A DNA stretch of 64,000 nt from Saccharopolyspora gloriosae (lineage in GTDB: Bacteria; Actinomycetota; Actinomycetes; Mycobacteriales; Pseudonocardiaceae): NCBI RefSeq assembly GCF_022828475.1, contig NZ_CP059557.1, forward strand, positions 2,170,001-2,234,000, given 5' to 3'. Below are positions 15,480 to 25,249 of the stretch, one piece after another (positions within the stretch are counted from its first letter, which is position 1; every line of letters starts with the position of its first letter). The notes under the pieces are model-generated. The model was not told the origin of the DNA. It saw nothing but the letters and a program-made list of their open reading frames with translations, and made no database searches. Both the position numbers and the translations under genes were made by a program.

Positions 15480-16015
15480 CGGGCTCGGCGGCGCTCAGCG
15501 GGAGGGCCGTCGCCGATGGCTGCGGTGATCCACGGGCGGACGGTCTTCTCGATCTGCTCCTCGGAGATCTCGCCGAGCGCGTCGAGCTTGAGGAAGCGCC
15601 GCGCGATCGTGAGCCCGAGGATGCTGCTGGCGGTCGGCGCCGCTCGCAGACCGGCGTCTTCGCCGCCGCCGTGCGCGAGGTTCGCGGTCCGTTCGTTGAG
15701 GAAGTCGCCCAAGGCCGCCGTCGCCTCCGGCGCGGTGAGCATCGATCGCACGAGTGCGCGGGATTCGGCCGGGAGCTCGCCCAGGCGGACGTCGACGACG
15801 TCGAAGAGGTGCTCGGCGACGTCGTGCTCGGTGCTGTCGCCGGGGAGCCGGATCGCGATGGTGAAGAGGTCGTTCTTCGAGCCGTAGTGCCGGATGACCA
15901 GGGACGGGTCGATCCCGGCCCGTTGCGCGACCCCGCGGACGGTCGATCCTTCCAGTCCGTGCTCGCCGAACTCGATCTGGGCGGCTTCGAGGATCTGCTG
16001 TGCGGTAACCGCACT
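15455..16015 (-). pseudogene. TetR/AcrR-family regulator frame without a usable start codon
   Basis: The open frame encodes a nearly full TetR protein. HTH: SAVTAQQILEAAQIEFGEHGLEGSTVRGVAQRAGIDPSLVIRHYGSKNDLFTIAIRLP. The helical domain ends EEQIEKTVRPWITAAIGDG. Reading upstream in the same frame to the stop near 16186 shows no ATG, GTG, TTG or CTG codon, and the first in-frame ATG (15751) is well inside the ligand domain. Either the start was lost, a frameshift separates the real N-terminus, or a rare codon is used. It overlaps the hydrolase 3' end by 25 bp. Coordinates mark the homologous part only. Confidence 0.6.
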
Positions 16016-16226
16016 GGGCGGGCCGGACGCGCGGCTGACGATCGAGCAGAGCGTCCCGAACCTGGTGGACGTCCTGCTCGCGAAGCGGGACCGGCCCGGC
16101 CCGAATACCTCGACTACCTGGGGCGGACGGTTCCCTGGTGACCTCCCGCTCCACGAACTGACTCGGGCGTTGTGCGCGGCGGATCACGACCGCCACCGGA
16201 CGCGGACCCCGGCTCTGCGAACGCGA

Positions 16227-16263
16227 GACGGCCCCTCCGGAACGGGGGGCCGGAGGGGCCGTC
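16227..16263. terminator. Strong hairpin after the GMC oxidoreductase gene
   Basis: Perfect 14-bp stem GACGGCCCCTCCGG / CCGGAGGGGCCGTC with a 9-nt loop, starting 14 bp past the dehydrogenase stop. Ends the minus-strand APC-GMC transcription unit. Confidence 0.75.
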
Positions 16264-16277
16264 TTCAGCGCCGCGAA

Positions 16278-17831
16278 CTACGCGGCGTTGTCCTCCTTAA
16301 GCAGGTCGGAGCACTTCTCGCCGATGGCCATGGTGGTGATGTTCGGGTTCACCGCCACCAGGAACGGCATCGCCGAGGCGTCCGCCACGCGCAAGCCCTC
16401 AACGCCCTTCACGCGCAGCCGCGCGTCCAGCGGTGCGTTCGCGTCGTCGTCCGCGCCCATCGGCACCGAGGCCGCCGGGTGGTACACGGTGTTGTGCGTC
16501 TTGCGGATGTAGTCCGCGATCTCGTCCTCGGTCCGCACGTCCGGGCCGGGGTGCAGCTCGGCGCCCGCCCAGCCCTGCATCGCCTGCTGCGAGACGATCT
16601 TGCGGGCCAGCTTGATGCCCTCGGTCATCACCCGGATGTCGTGCGAGTCGGTGAAGTAGCGCGGATCCACCCGCGGCTTGTCCCGGAAGTCCCTGGTGCG
16701 CAACCGGACCGTGCCGATCGAGCGGCTGCGGGTGACGTTCGGGGTCAGGCAGAAGCCGTTCTCCGTCGTCGGGTAGCCCTGCCGCGCGGTGTGCATGTCG
16801 AACGGCACCGAACCGTAGTGGAACATCAGGTCCGGCCGGTTCAGGCCGGGCTCGGTGGTGGTGAAGATGCCGATCTCCCACCACTGCGTCGACTCGGTGG
16901 GCATCGGCTGCTTCGCGTCCCAGCCGATGACGCCCTCCGGGTGGTCCTGGAGGTTCGAGCCCACGCCGGGGGAGTCGACGAGCACGTCGACGCCGACCTC
17001 GCGCAGGTGCTCGGCAGGGCCGATGCCGGAGAGCATCAGCAGCTTCGGCGTGTCGATCGCGCCGGTCGACAGCACGACCTCGCGCCGCGCCTGGACCGTG
17101 CGGGTGTGGATGAGGTCCGGGTCGAGGTAGTTCACGCCGGTGGCGCGCTTGCCGTCGAAGGTGACCTTCTTGGCGCGCACGTCGGTGCGCACCTCCAGGT
17201 TCGGGCGCTTGCCGATGATCGGGTGCAGGTACGACACCGACGACGACGAGCGGGTGCCGTCCTCGCGGGCGTTGATCTGGAACCAGTTCGCGCCGTGGGT
17301 GACGGTCTTGCCCGAGTTGAACTCGGTGATCGGGATGCCCGCCTGCTCGCAGGCCTGCAGCAGCGCCACCCCGGACGGGTCCTTCGGCGGCACGCTGCGC
17401 AACGTCACCGGACCGCTGCGGCCGTGGTGCTCACCGGGTCCGTCGTTGGTCTCCAGCCGCTTGTACAGCGGGAAGATGTCCTTCGCGCCCCAGCCGGTGG
17501 CGCCCATCGACTCCCACTCGTCGAGGTCCTCGGCGGGCGCCCAGAACGCGATGCACGAATTGTGCGAGGAGCAGCCGCCGAGCACCCGGGCGCGGGCGTG
17601 GCGCATGTGCGAGTTGCCCTGTTCCTGCGGCTCCACCAGGTAGTCCCAGTCGTAGCCGGACTCCAGCAGCGCCATCCAGCGGTCCAGTTCCAGGATCGCC
17701 TTGTCGCCCACATCGGACGGTCCCGCTTCCAGCAGGCACACCGTGGTGGACGGGTCCTCGGACAGTCGCGCGGCCACCGCGGCACCCGCGCTGCCGCCGC
17801 CGACGACGACGTAGTCGAACTCCTCGGTCAT
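16278..17831 (-). CDS. GMC-family FAD oxidoreductase, choline-dehydrogenase-like
   Basis: 517 residues. Rossmann FAD motif DYVVVGGGSAGAAVAARLSED at the N-terminus, GMC signature 1 ARARVLGGCSSHNSCIAFWAP (about 80-100), signature 2 LSTGAIDTPKLLMLSGIG, and the C-terminal catalytic block YHPAASVPMG...DARLRVKGVEGLRVADASAMPFLVAVNPNITTMAIGEK with the His/Asn pair (the gap stands for a short stretch). Full length and like BetA: oxidises choline or a related amino alcohol to the aldehyde. 20 bp downstream of an APC permease gene, with a strong terminator after it. With the aldehyde dehydrogenase and TetR upstream it suggests a choline-to-betaine pathway; other primary alcohols remain possible. Confidence 0.85.
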   Translation of the reverse strand: MTEEFDYVVVGGGSAGAAVAARLSEDPSTTVCLLEAGPSDVGDKAILELDRWMALLESGYDWDYLVEPQEQGNSHMRHARARVLGGCSSHNSCIAFWAPAEDLDEWESMGATGWGAKDIFPLYKRLETNDGPGEHHGRSGPVTLRSVPPKDPSGVALLQACEQAGIPITEFNSGKTVTHGANWFQINAREDGTRSSSSVSYLHPIIGKRPNLEVRTDVRAKKVTFDGKRATGVNYLDPDLIHTRTVQARREVVLSTGAIDTPKLLMLSGIGPAEHLREVGVDVLVDSPGVGSNLQDHPEGVIGWDAKQPMPTESTQWWEIGIFTTTEPGLNRPDLMFHYGSVPFDMHTARQGYPTTENGFCLTPNVTRSRSIGTVRLRTRDFRDKPRVDPRYFTDSHDIRVMTEGIKLARKIVSQQAMQGWAGAELHPGPDVRTEDEIADYIRKTHNTVYHPAASVPMGADDDANAPLDARLRVKGVEGLRVADASAMPFLVAVNPNITTMAIGEKCSDLLKEDNAA

Positions 17832-17851
17832 GGTCACAGCTCCGTTTCCGC

Positions 17852-19390
17852 TCAGGACAGGGCAGGTTTCGGGTCTTCGGACTCGTCGGCGCCGACCGCG
17901 TGGTCGGCGAGCACACCGATGCGGTGCCGCTGCACGAACCAGTAGTAGGCGAAGCCGCCGCCCGCGGTGATGCCGACGAACAGCACCGAGATCCACTGCA
18001 GGTACCAGTGGAACGGCGGCTCGGCGTTGTAGACCTCGTTGCGCGGCCAGGCCAGGTTCACCGTCATGCCGATGCCCCACAGCACGGCCGCGATGTTCAC
18101 CGGCAGACCCCAGCGGCCCAGCGAGAAGCGGCCTTCCTGCTTCGCCGAGGACCACGTGCCGCGCAGCCGGGCCACCAGCATCGGGATCGTCACCAGCAGG
18201 TACGAGATGTAGATCAGGATGATCGCCAGGCTGGTCACGGCGGAGAAGATCTGCGGCTGGCCGATGTTGAACACCAGCAGCGCCACCGCCAGCACGCCGA
18301 TCACGACCGCGGGGATCACCGGCGTGTGGAACCGGGGACTCACCCGCGCCAGTTTCGAGCCGCCGGGCAGCGCGTTGTCGCGGGCCATCGCGAACGCGAT
18401 GCGGATCGCCGCGGTGTGCACCGCCAGCACGCACACCGTGATCGCCACGAACACCACCAGCAGGAACAACCTGCCCACCAGCGGACCGAGCGCGTCGGTG
18501 AGCACGAACTGCAGCCCGTCCTCGGTCAGCTGCGGCGCCGTCAGGTCGCGGGCCGCCATCAGCGCCAGCAGGATGATCAGCCCGCCGAGCACGAACGACG
18601 CGATCAGCGACCGCAGGATCGCCTTCGGCGCGTTGCGGTGCGGGTCGATCGACTCCTCGCCCAGCGAGGAAGCCGTGTCGAACCCGTACATCACGTACGA
18701 GGAGGCGATCGCCGCGACGAGGAAGGCGCCGAGGTAACCGCTGCCGCCGTAGGCCGATCCGGTGTTCTGCGTGTCCAGCACGACCTCCGGGCCGCGCGTC
18801 GCGAACACCGCCAGCACCAGGATCAGCAGCACCGCCGCGACCAGTTCGATCGCCACGCCCGCGCTGTTGATCCTGGCCATCAGCTTCACGCCGAACGCGT
18901 TGACCAGCGTGGTGAACACGATCAGCGCGCTCGCCAGCAGCACGCCGTTGGCGGCCTCGCTGGTTCCGGAGCCGTCGCCGATGATCTGGAAGGCGCCCCA
19001 GATCTGCGGCAGCGTGTGCTGGTACGCCAGCGCCGTCGCCGCGATCGACACGATCGAGGCCAGCAGCATCATCCAGCCGGCCAACCAGGCGACGTGCTTG
19101 CCGCCGAGCCGCTTCGACCAGTTGTAGATCGACCCGGCGATCGGGTAGTGCGAGGCCAGCTCCGCGAAGCTCAACGCCACCATCAGCTGGCCGAGGAACA
19201 CCATCGGCCAGCTCCACCAGTAGGCGGGGCCGCCGAAGGACAACCCGAAGTACGACAGCTGGAAGGTGCCGGTCAGCACCGAGATGTAGCTGATGCCCGC
19301 GGCGAACGTGTGGAACGACCCGAGGGTCCTCTTCAGTTTGTTGGTGTAGCCGAACTCGCCGAGTTCGGCGTCACCGGAGGGCGCGCTCAT
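17852..19390 (-). CDS. APC-superfamily permease (amino acid/amine/choline type)
   Basis: 512 residues with about 12 hydrophobic spans. The first is SFHTFAAGISYISVLTGTFQLSYFGLSFGGPAYWWSW, and the consensus loop FAELASHYPIAGSIYNWSKRLGG sits after the second; MYGFDTASSLGEESIDPHRNAPKAI is the AAT/ACT-type intracellular motif. Proton- or sodium-driven uptake across the cytoplasmic membrane. Resembles GABA/choline-type permeases (Hnm1/BAT1-like group) rather than the BCCT carriers that usually serve choline. The close 20-bp gap to the choline-dehydrogenase-like gene implies that it imports that enzyme's substrate. Confidence 0.87.
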   Translation of the reverse strand: MSAPSGDAELGEFGYTNKLKRTLGSFHTFAAGISYISVLTGTFQLSYFGLSFGGPAYWWSWPMVFLGQLMVALSFAELASHYPIAGSIYNWSKRLGGKHVAWLAGWMMLLASIVSIAATALAYQHTLPQIWGAFQIIGDGSGTSEAANGVLLASALIVFTTLVNAFGVKLMARINSAGVAIELVAAVLLILVLAVFATRGPEVVLDTQNTGSAYGGSGYLGAFLVAAIASSYVMYGFDTASSLGEESIDPHRNAPKAILRSLIASFVLGGLIILLALMAARDLTAPQLTEDGLQFVLTDALGPLVGRLFLLVVFVAITVCVLAVHTAAIRIAFAMARDNALPGGSKLARVSPRFHTPVIPAVVIGVLAVALLVFNIGQPQIFSAVTSLAIILIYISYLLVTIPMLVARLRGTWSSAKQEGRFSLGRWGLPVNIAAVLWGIGMTVNLAWPRNEVYNAEPPFHWYLQWISVLFVGITAGGGFAYYWFVQRHRIGVLADHAVGADESEDPKPALS

Positions 19391-19534
19391 GCCCTAACTC
19401 CTTTCCCGCGCTCACCTCGCGGGCTGCGAGGCCGAACGTCGGGTGGTTGTTGCGCAACGAAGTGAAACTGCTGGATGTCCTGCGACCGACGTCCGTGCGG
19501 AATGATCTCCCGTTCAGTGCCCCGGCCGGCGGCG

Positions 19535-19745
19535 AAGGGCAAGCGAAGCGAAGCCTGCCCAGCGGCCGAAGGCCGTGCCTCGCGGCGAAGCCGTGCCTGT
19601 ATGTGCGAAGCGCATAGCCCACGTGCAAAAGCCCTCACCGGCGGGTTCTCAGCCGTCTTCTCGCGAGGACAGCTTTTTCCCTCGTGGCGGAGCCACTTGG
19701 GAAAAAGATCCCGCAGCGAGAAGACAGCTGAGGTTCCGCTACCCG
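19535..19745 (+). repeat. Nested-hairpin repeat element, copy B
   Basis: Core 19640-19740. The outer arm is CTCAGCCGTCTTCTCGC against GCGAGAAGACAGCTGAG, a 17-bp stem with one C/A mismatch. Its middle differs from copies A and C on both arms together. The inner stem GCTTTTTCCC... is kept. The 5' module holds TATGTGC-GAA-GCGCATA (19600-19616) and gaag-type repeats. It lies between the permease start and the aldehyde dehydrogenase stop, both on the minus strand. Confidence 0.85.
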
Positions 19746-19773
19746 GACACCAAGGCCAAAAGAGCCGTGGTCG

Positions 19774-21264
<1,491 letters not shown>

Positions 21265-21417
21265 AGGTGTCCCTGCTGGTCCTTTGGTCCGTTCGGGTCT
21301 CAGTGCGGCGCGTGTTCGCGCGGGCGGCCGGCGCGGAGCGCTTCGGCCGGGGTGAATCGATCTCGGTCGATGCGCGGCGGGCCTGGCTGCGTTGCCGACG
21401 GACACTAACACCGGCTG

Positions 21418-21431
21418 TGTACATCTGTACA
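21418..21431. promoter_or_regulatory. TGTACA-TC-TGTACA motif, candidate TetR operator
   Basis: Two self-palindromic TGTACA boxes separated by 2 bp form a 14-bp dyad, AT-rich against its surroundings, in the 284-bp region between the divergent aldehyde dehydrogenase and TetR genes. Confidence 0.55.
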
Positions 21432-21548
21432 TCAACAGCGCGTTCGAGGCGTCCGGACTTGCTCGGTTCAAGCTCCTGAACAGCTCTGATGCTTTCAGGG
21501 TGACATGGCCCGCAACGCCCCGAAGCCCGCACGTGGCAGGCTGGGGGA

Positions 21549-22118
21549 ATGTCGACGACGGAGTCCGCGACCCGCCGCAAAGATCCGGCGAGGAAGGAGC
21601 GCATCGCCCGCGCGGCGATCGCCGTCGTCGGTGAGCGCGGTATCGAGAAGCTCACCCACCGTGCCGTCGCGGCCGCGGCCGACGTGCCGCTGGGCTCCAC
21701 GACGTACTACTTCCGCACCCTTGACGACCTGCTGGCCGAAGCCCTGCGGCACTCCGCGCAGGACGACGTCGCCGAGCTGCGCGCCTGGGCCGATGCGATC
21801 GACGGCGGCGCCGAGCTGGCCACGGCGCTCGGTGACCTGGTGCTGCGCTACCTCGGCCCGGAGCGCACCCGGACCGTCGTGCAGCACGAGCTCTACATCG
21901 CCGCGTTGCACCGTCCGGCCCTTGCGCATGTCAGCACCGAATGGGATGCGGCACTGGTCGAGCTGTTCACCTTCTATACCGATCCCGTTACCGGGAGGGC
22001 ACTTTCGGCGGTTTTCTGCGGCCTGCTGCTGCAGGGCATCGTCCGCGAGTCGGTGCCGAGTCGAGACGAAATCGAAACCACTTTTCGGCGAGTGCTGCTG
22101 CCGACCGAAAATCGCTGA
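21549..22118 (+). CDS. TetR/AcrR-family regulator, BetI-like
   Basis: 189 residues. HTH: KERIARAAIAVVGERGIEKLTHRAVAAAADVPLGSTTYYFRTLDDLLAEALRH, with the YYFRT/S ending typical of the BetI-like group. The helical domain contains LVLRYLGPERTRTVVQHELYIAALHRPAL. GGGGGA precedes the ATG closely. Divergent from the aldehyde dehydrogenase, so it probably represses the choline-type cluster through the TGTACA dyad. The effector (choline or the aldehyde) is inferred from the family and context only. Confidence 0.87.
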   Translation: MSTTESATRRKDPARKERIARAAIAVVGERGIEKLTHRAVAAAADVPLGSTTYYFRTLDDLLAEALRHSAQDDVAELRAWADAIDGGAELATALGDLVLRYLGPERTRTVVQHELYIAALHRPALAHVSTEWDAALVELFTFYTDPVTGRALSAVFCGLLLQGIVRESVPSRDEIETTFRRVLLPTENR

Positions 22119-22443
22119 TACGGCAACGTTTTTCGGCTCGCCGCCAGGACCGTCACCGGCGGATTTCCCATCGATTTCGGAAAACCGATCAGTTGATCTC
22201 ATGAGTGCTGCGGGTGAACAATGGTCCGTAGCGATCCGTTTCACCGTCGCCCACCGGGTGACCGGGCAGGCAATGTCGTCTCAGTAGTGTCGTCGAGCCA
22301 ATGTCCGGGCTTCGTCGGGTTCCTACCGGCGGAGTGCATCGCCCGGTGATTCGCCGGTGTACGACGGACATTGCCGCGTCGGGGCGTGGCTCGCTCCCAG
22401 CAGGACAAACTGATGATCAACACATTCTCAGTGGGGTGAGACC
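22119..22443. other. 325-bp intergenic region, no gene seen
   Basis: Between the TetR stop and the coiled-coil gene. Locally AT-richer (for example GAACAATGGTCC near 22214 and ATGATCAACACATTCTCAG near 22412), in keeping with a promoter and leader for the downstream gene. No clear hairpin or reading frame. Confidence 0.4.
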
Positions 22444-23418
22444 GTGGGCTATCACAACGAAGATCGTGAACTGGTGCCGTTGAAGTCCGATTTCGACACC
22501 GTCTGGTACGGCTACCGCCGCTCCCAGGTGCGTTTCTACATCCAGCAGACCGACGCCGAAGTGCGGATGCTGACCGAGGATCGGGACTCCGCGCTCAGCC
22601 AGGTCAGCGACCTCTCCGCGCAGCTCGATCAGGCGCGTTCGGAGATCGAGGCCCTGCGCGCCCAGTTCGACGAGGTGTGCCGCTCGCCCATCGAGGAGGC
22701 CGGTCTGTCCGATCGGCTGCGCCGGAGGGTGCGGCTGGCGCACGACGAGGCCGAGGAGGTCGTCTCCTCCGCGCAGGCCGCCGCCGAGCACGAATGGGCT
22801 CGTGCCGAGCAGTCCGCCGCCGAACTGCGCGCCCGCTACGAGAACCTCGTAGCGGAGGCCGACCAGTGGCGCAGGCAGTCCGAGACGCAGCGCAACGAGG
22901 CGCTCGCCGAGACGCGGCGCGACATCCAGCGCATGGCGCGGGAGGCCGAGGCGCACCGGCGCAAGCTCGACCACGACGCCGAAGCGCGCCGCACCCAGGT
23001 GGAGAGGGACTTCGAGATCTCCATGGCGGCCCGGCGCGACGAGGCCAATCGGGTGCAGGCGGAGCGCGAGCAGCGCAGCCGCGACGAGGCGCAGCGCCGC
23101 GTCCTGGAAGCGACCGCCGAGGCCGAGCGCCGCATCCGGCGTGCGAACGAGCACTCCGACGCGATGCTGCTGATGCGCCAGGACCTGGCGAAGCGGGTGC
23201 GCGCGGCGCAGCAGATCATGGGCGACGCGGAGCCGTTCCTCAGCGATGTCGAAGCCGGGACGATGAGCGATTCCTCCGATGCGTACGCGGCAGGCGTCGT
23301 GCACGGCGGCCTGCTCGACAACGACCCGGACGTCGAGGTCCCGCGCCAGCGCACCAAGCCGGCCGCGGCCGAAGCATCCGAGGCGGAAGAGGCGGTGGCC
23401 GAAGCCGTCACCGGCTGA
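22444..23418 (+). CDS. DivIVA-domain-like coiled-coil protein
   Basis: 324 residues from the GTG at 22444. N-terminus YHNEDRELVPLKSDFDTVWYGYRRSQVRFYIQQTDAEVRML is the DivIVA/Wag31-like membrane-curvature segment (usual form F...V.RGYDR.QVD.fl). Residues about 40-280 are almost continuous charged coiled coil (heptads of A/E/R/Q, e.g. AEAHRRKLDHDAEARRTQVERDFE). The acidic Ala-rich tail has no recognised domain. Such proteins organise polar growth or septation in actinomycetes, alongside the true DivIVA encoded in the dcw cluster. Monocistronic, with a long hairpin after it. Confidence 0.8.
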   Translation: MGYHNEDRELVPLKSDFDTVWYGYRRSQVRFYIQQTDAEVRMLTEDRDSALSQVSDLSAQLDQARSEIEALRAQFDEVCRSPIEEAGLSDRLRRRVRLAHDEAEEVVSSAQAAAEHEWARAEQSAAELRARYENLVAEADQWRRQSETQRNEALAETRRDIQRMAREAEAHRRKLDHDAEARRTQVERDFEISMAARRDEANRVQAEREQRSRDEAQRRVLEATAEAERRIRRANEHSDAMLLMRQDLAKRVRAAQQIMGDAEPFLSDVEAGTMSDSSDAYAAGVVHGGLLDNDPDVEVPRQRTKPAAAEASEAEEAVAEAVTG

Positions 23419-23435
23419 CCCGCCGTTCGGCGACG

Positions 23436-23473
23436 GGGTGAACGGGCCGTTCGGTCGAACGGTCCGTTCACCC
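23436..23473. terminator. Long hairpin after the coiled-coil gene
   Basis: Arms GGGTGAACGGGCCGTTCG and CGAACGGTCCGTTCACCC pair over 18 bp with one mismatch and a 2-nt GT centre, beginning 17 bp after the stop codon. Confidence 0.75.
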
Positions 23474-23548
23474 GGCCCGCACGGGCTACCGTCCCGGTCC
23501 GATCCGCATTAGGTTGGTCGCTGCCGGTGATCAGCGGGAGGGGCGCGG

Positions 23549-24931
23549 ATGCGGATTCGAGGTTGGCTGGCGGTTCTTGCGGCGGGCTGCATGCTGCTCG
23601 CGGGCGTGCCGGTCGCGGGCGCGCAGACCCCGCCGGACGAGGTGCGTTCCAGGCTGGACGCGGTCCCGGGGTTGACGGTGCTCGGTGAGCGCCCGACGGA
23701 GCCGGGCTTCCGGCTGTTCGATCTCACCTACGCTCAGCCCACCGATCACCGCGATCCGGGGGCGGGCGGGTTCCAGCAGCACCTCACGCTGCTGCACCGG
23801 AACTTCGATCGGCCCACGGTCGCCTACACCACCGGCTACAACCTGCCTTCGGTGGCCACCCGCACCGAGCCGACGCGGCTGCTCGACGGCAACCAGGTCG
23901 CCCTGGAACACCGTTTCTTCACCCCGTCGCGCCCCGACCAGCCGGACTGGACGGACCTGAACATCTGGCAGGCCGCCACCGACCAGCACCGCGTCATCGA
24001 GGCGCTGCGCGCGGTCTACGCCGACCGCTGGGTCACCACCGGTGCCAGCAAGGGCGGTATGACGGCCGTCTACCACCGCCGCTTCTACCCCCGCGACGTC
24101 GACGCGACCATCGCCTACGTCGCGCCGAACGACGTCGTCAACGAGCGGGACCGCTACGACGAATTCCTCAACACCGTCGGCGACGAGTCCTGCCGTGCGG
24201 CGCTGACCGCCGTGCAGCGGGACGCGCTGACCCGGCGCACCGAGCTGCGGGACCGGTACGCGGCCTACGCCGCCGCGGAAGGACTCACCTTCGACCGCAT
24301 CATCGGCGACGTGGACCGGGCGCTGGAGGCCGTGGTCGTGGACGCGCCGTTCGCGTTCTGGCAGTATCGCGGGCCGCAGGACTGCGCGAAGATCCCGGCA
24401 CCCGGCGCGAGCCTCGACGAGCTGTGGACGTTCTTCGAGGAGACCTCGCAGTTCGATTCGTACACGGATCAGGGGCTCGACTCGTACGTGCCGTACTACT
24501 ACCAGGCGGGCACGCAGCTGGGCTGGCCCGACGTGTCCGATGAGCCGTTGGCCGACCTGTTGCACCACCGCAAGATCGGGGAACCGCGCAACTTGGTGCC
24601 GCACGAGATCGACATGAGCTTCCGGCCGGGCGCGATGGCCGACGTGGCCGCGTGGATCGCTTCGCAGGGCTCGGAGCTGATGTTCGTCAACGGCGCCGCC
24701 GACCCGTGGAGCGCGGAACCGTTCCGTCTCGGTCCGGGCACCCGCGACTCCTACGACTACCTGGTGCCCGGCGGCAACCACGGTTCGAAGATCGAGGACC
24801 TCCCCGCGCCCGAACGAGCCGAAGCCGAGGCCACCGTGCGCCGCTGGGCAGGAGTCGACCAGACCCCCGCTCAGCTCCACGCCACGCTGGACCGCGACGA
24901 CCTCACCCGCACGCCACCCCGCCTGCCCTGA
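23549..24931 (+). CDS. Secreted S28-type serine peptidase (tripeptidyl-aminopeptidase-like)
   Basis: 460 residues. Signal peptide MRIRGWLAVLAAGCMLLAGVPVAGAQ, with cleavage expected after AGA. The actinobacterial PS-10/S28 family carries an alpha/beta-hydrolase domain with a helical lid. Nucleophile in WVTTGASKGGMTAVYHRRFYP (GxSxGG), acid in FVNGAADPWSAEPF, His in VPGGNHGSKIEDLP. Segments NLPSVATRTEPTRLLDGNQVALEHRFF and QAATDQHRVIEALR are family hallmarks. Removes N-terminal tripeptides outside the cell. Convergent with the acyltransferase gene, with repeat copy C between. Confidence 0.88.
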   Translation: MRIRGWLAVLAAGCMLLAGVPVAGAQTPPDEVRSRLDAVPGLTVLGERPTEPGFRLFDLTYAQPTDHRDPGAGGFQQHLTLLHRNFDRPTVAYTTGYNLPSVATRTEPTRLLDGNQVALEHRFFTPSRPDQPDWTDLNIWQAATDQHRVIEALRAVYADRWVTTGASKGGMTAVYHRRFYPRDVDATIAYVAPNDVVNERDRYDEFLNTVGDESCRAALTAVQRDALTRRTELRDRYAAYAAAEGLTFDRIIGDVDRALEAVVVDAPFAFWQYRGPQDCAKIPAPGASLDELWTFFEETSQFDSYTDQGLDSYVPYYYQAGTQLGWPDVSDEPLADLLHHRKIGEPRNLVPHEIDMSFRPGAMADVAAWIASQGSELMFVNGAADPWSAEPFRLGPGTRDSYDYLVPGGNHGSKIEDLPAPERAEAEATVRRWAGVDQTPAQLHATLDRDDLTRTPPRLP

Positions 24932-24984
24932 GCACCATCACCAGACCATGTGCGGTTCCGCGCAGATCAAGTCCGGCCCACCAG

Positions 24985-25229
24985 CGGCCGAGCCGCGAAG
25001 GTCCGCGAAGCAAGCCCACCCAGCGGCCGAAGGCAGCCCTTGCGGCGTAGCCGAATCCTTGCGGCCGAAGGCCGTGCCTGTATGTGCGAAGCGCATAGCC
25101 CACGTCAAGAAGCCGACCACCGGCGGGTTCTCAGTTGGTCTCTCGCGAGGACGGCTTTTTCCCTCGTGGCGGAGCCACTAGGGAAAAAGATCCCGCAGCG
25201 AGAGACCAACTGAGGTTCCGCCACCCGCC
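24985..25229 (+). repeat. Nested-hairpin repeat element, copy C
   Basis: Best-preserved copy. Core 25122-25222: outer arm CTCAGTTGGTCTCTCGC pairs perfectly with GCGAGAGACCAACTGAG. The inner stem GCTTTTTCCCTCGTGGC pairs with GCCACTAGGGAAAAA (one mismatch). Conserved internal-loop strands are GAGGACGGC and GATCCCGCAGC. Terminal GGCGG/CCGCC flank a GTT/GTT loop. The 5' module has TATGTGC-GAA-GCGCATA (25081-25097) and gaag/cggccgaag repeats back to about 24985. Nearly identical to the reverse complement of copy A. Fills the 318-bp gap between two convergent genes; nothing else is seen there. Confidence 0.88.
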
Positions 25230-25249
25230 CCCCAAGGACGAACGAGCCC

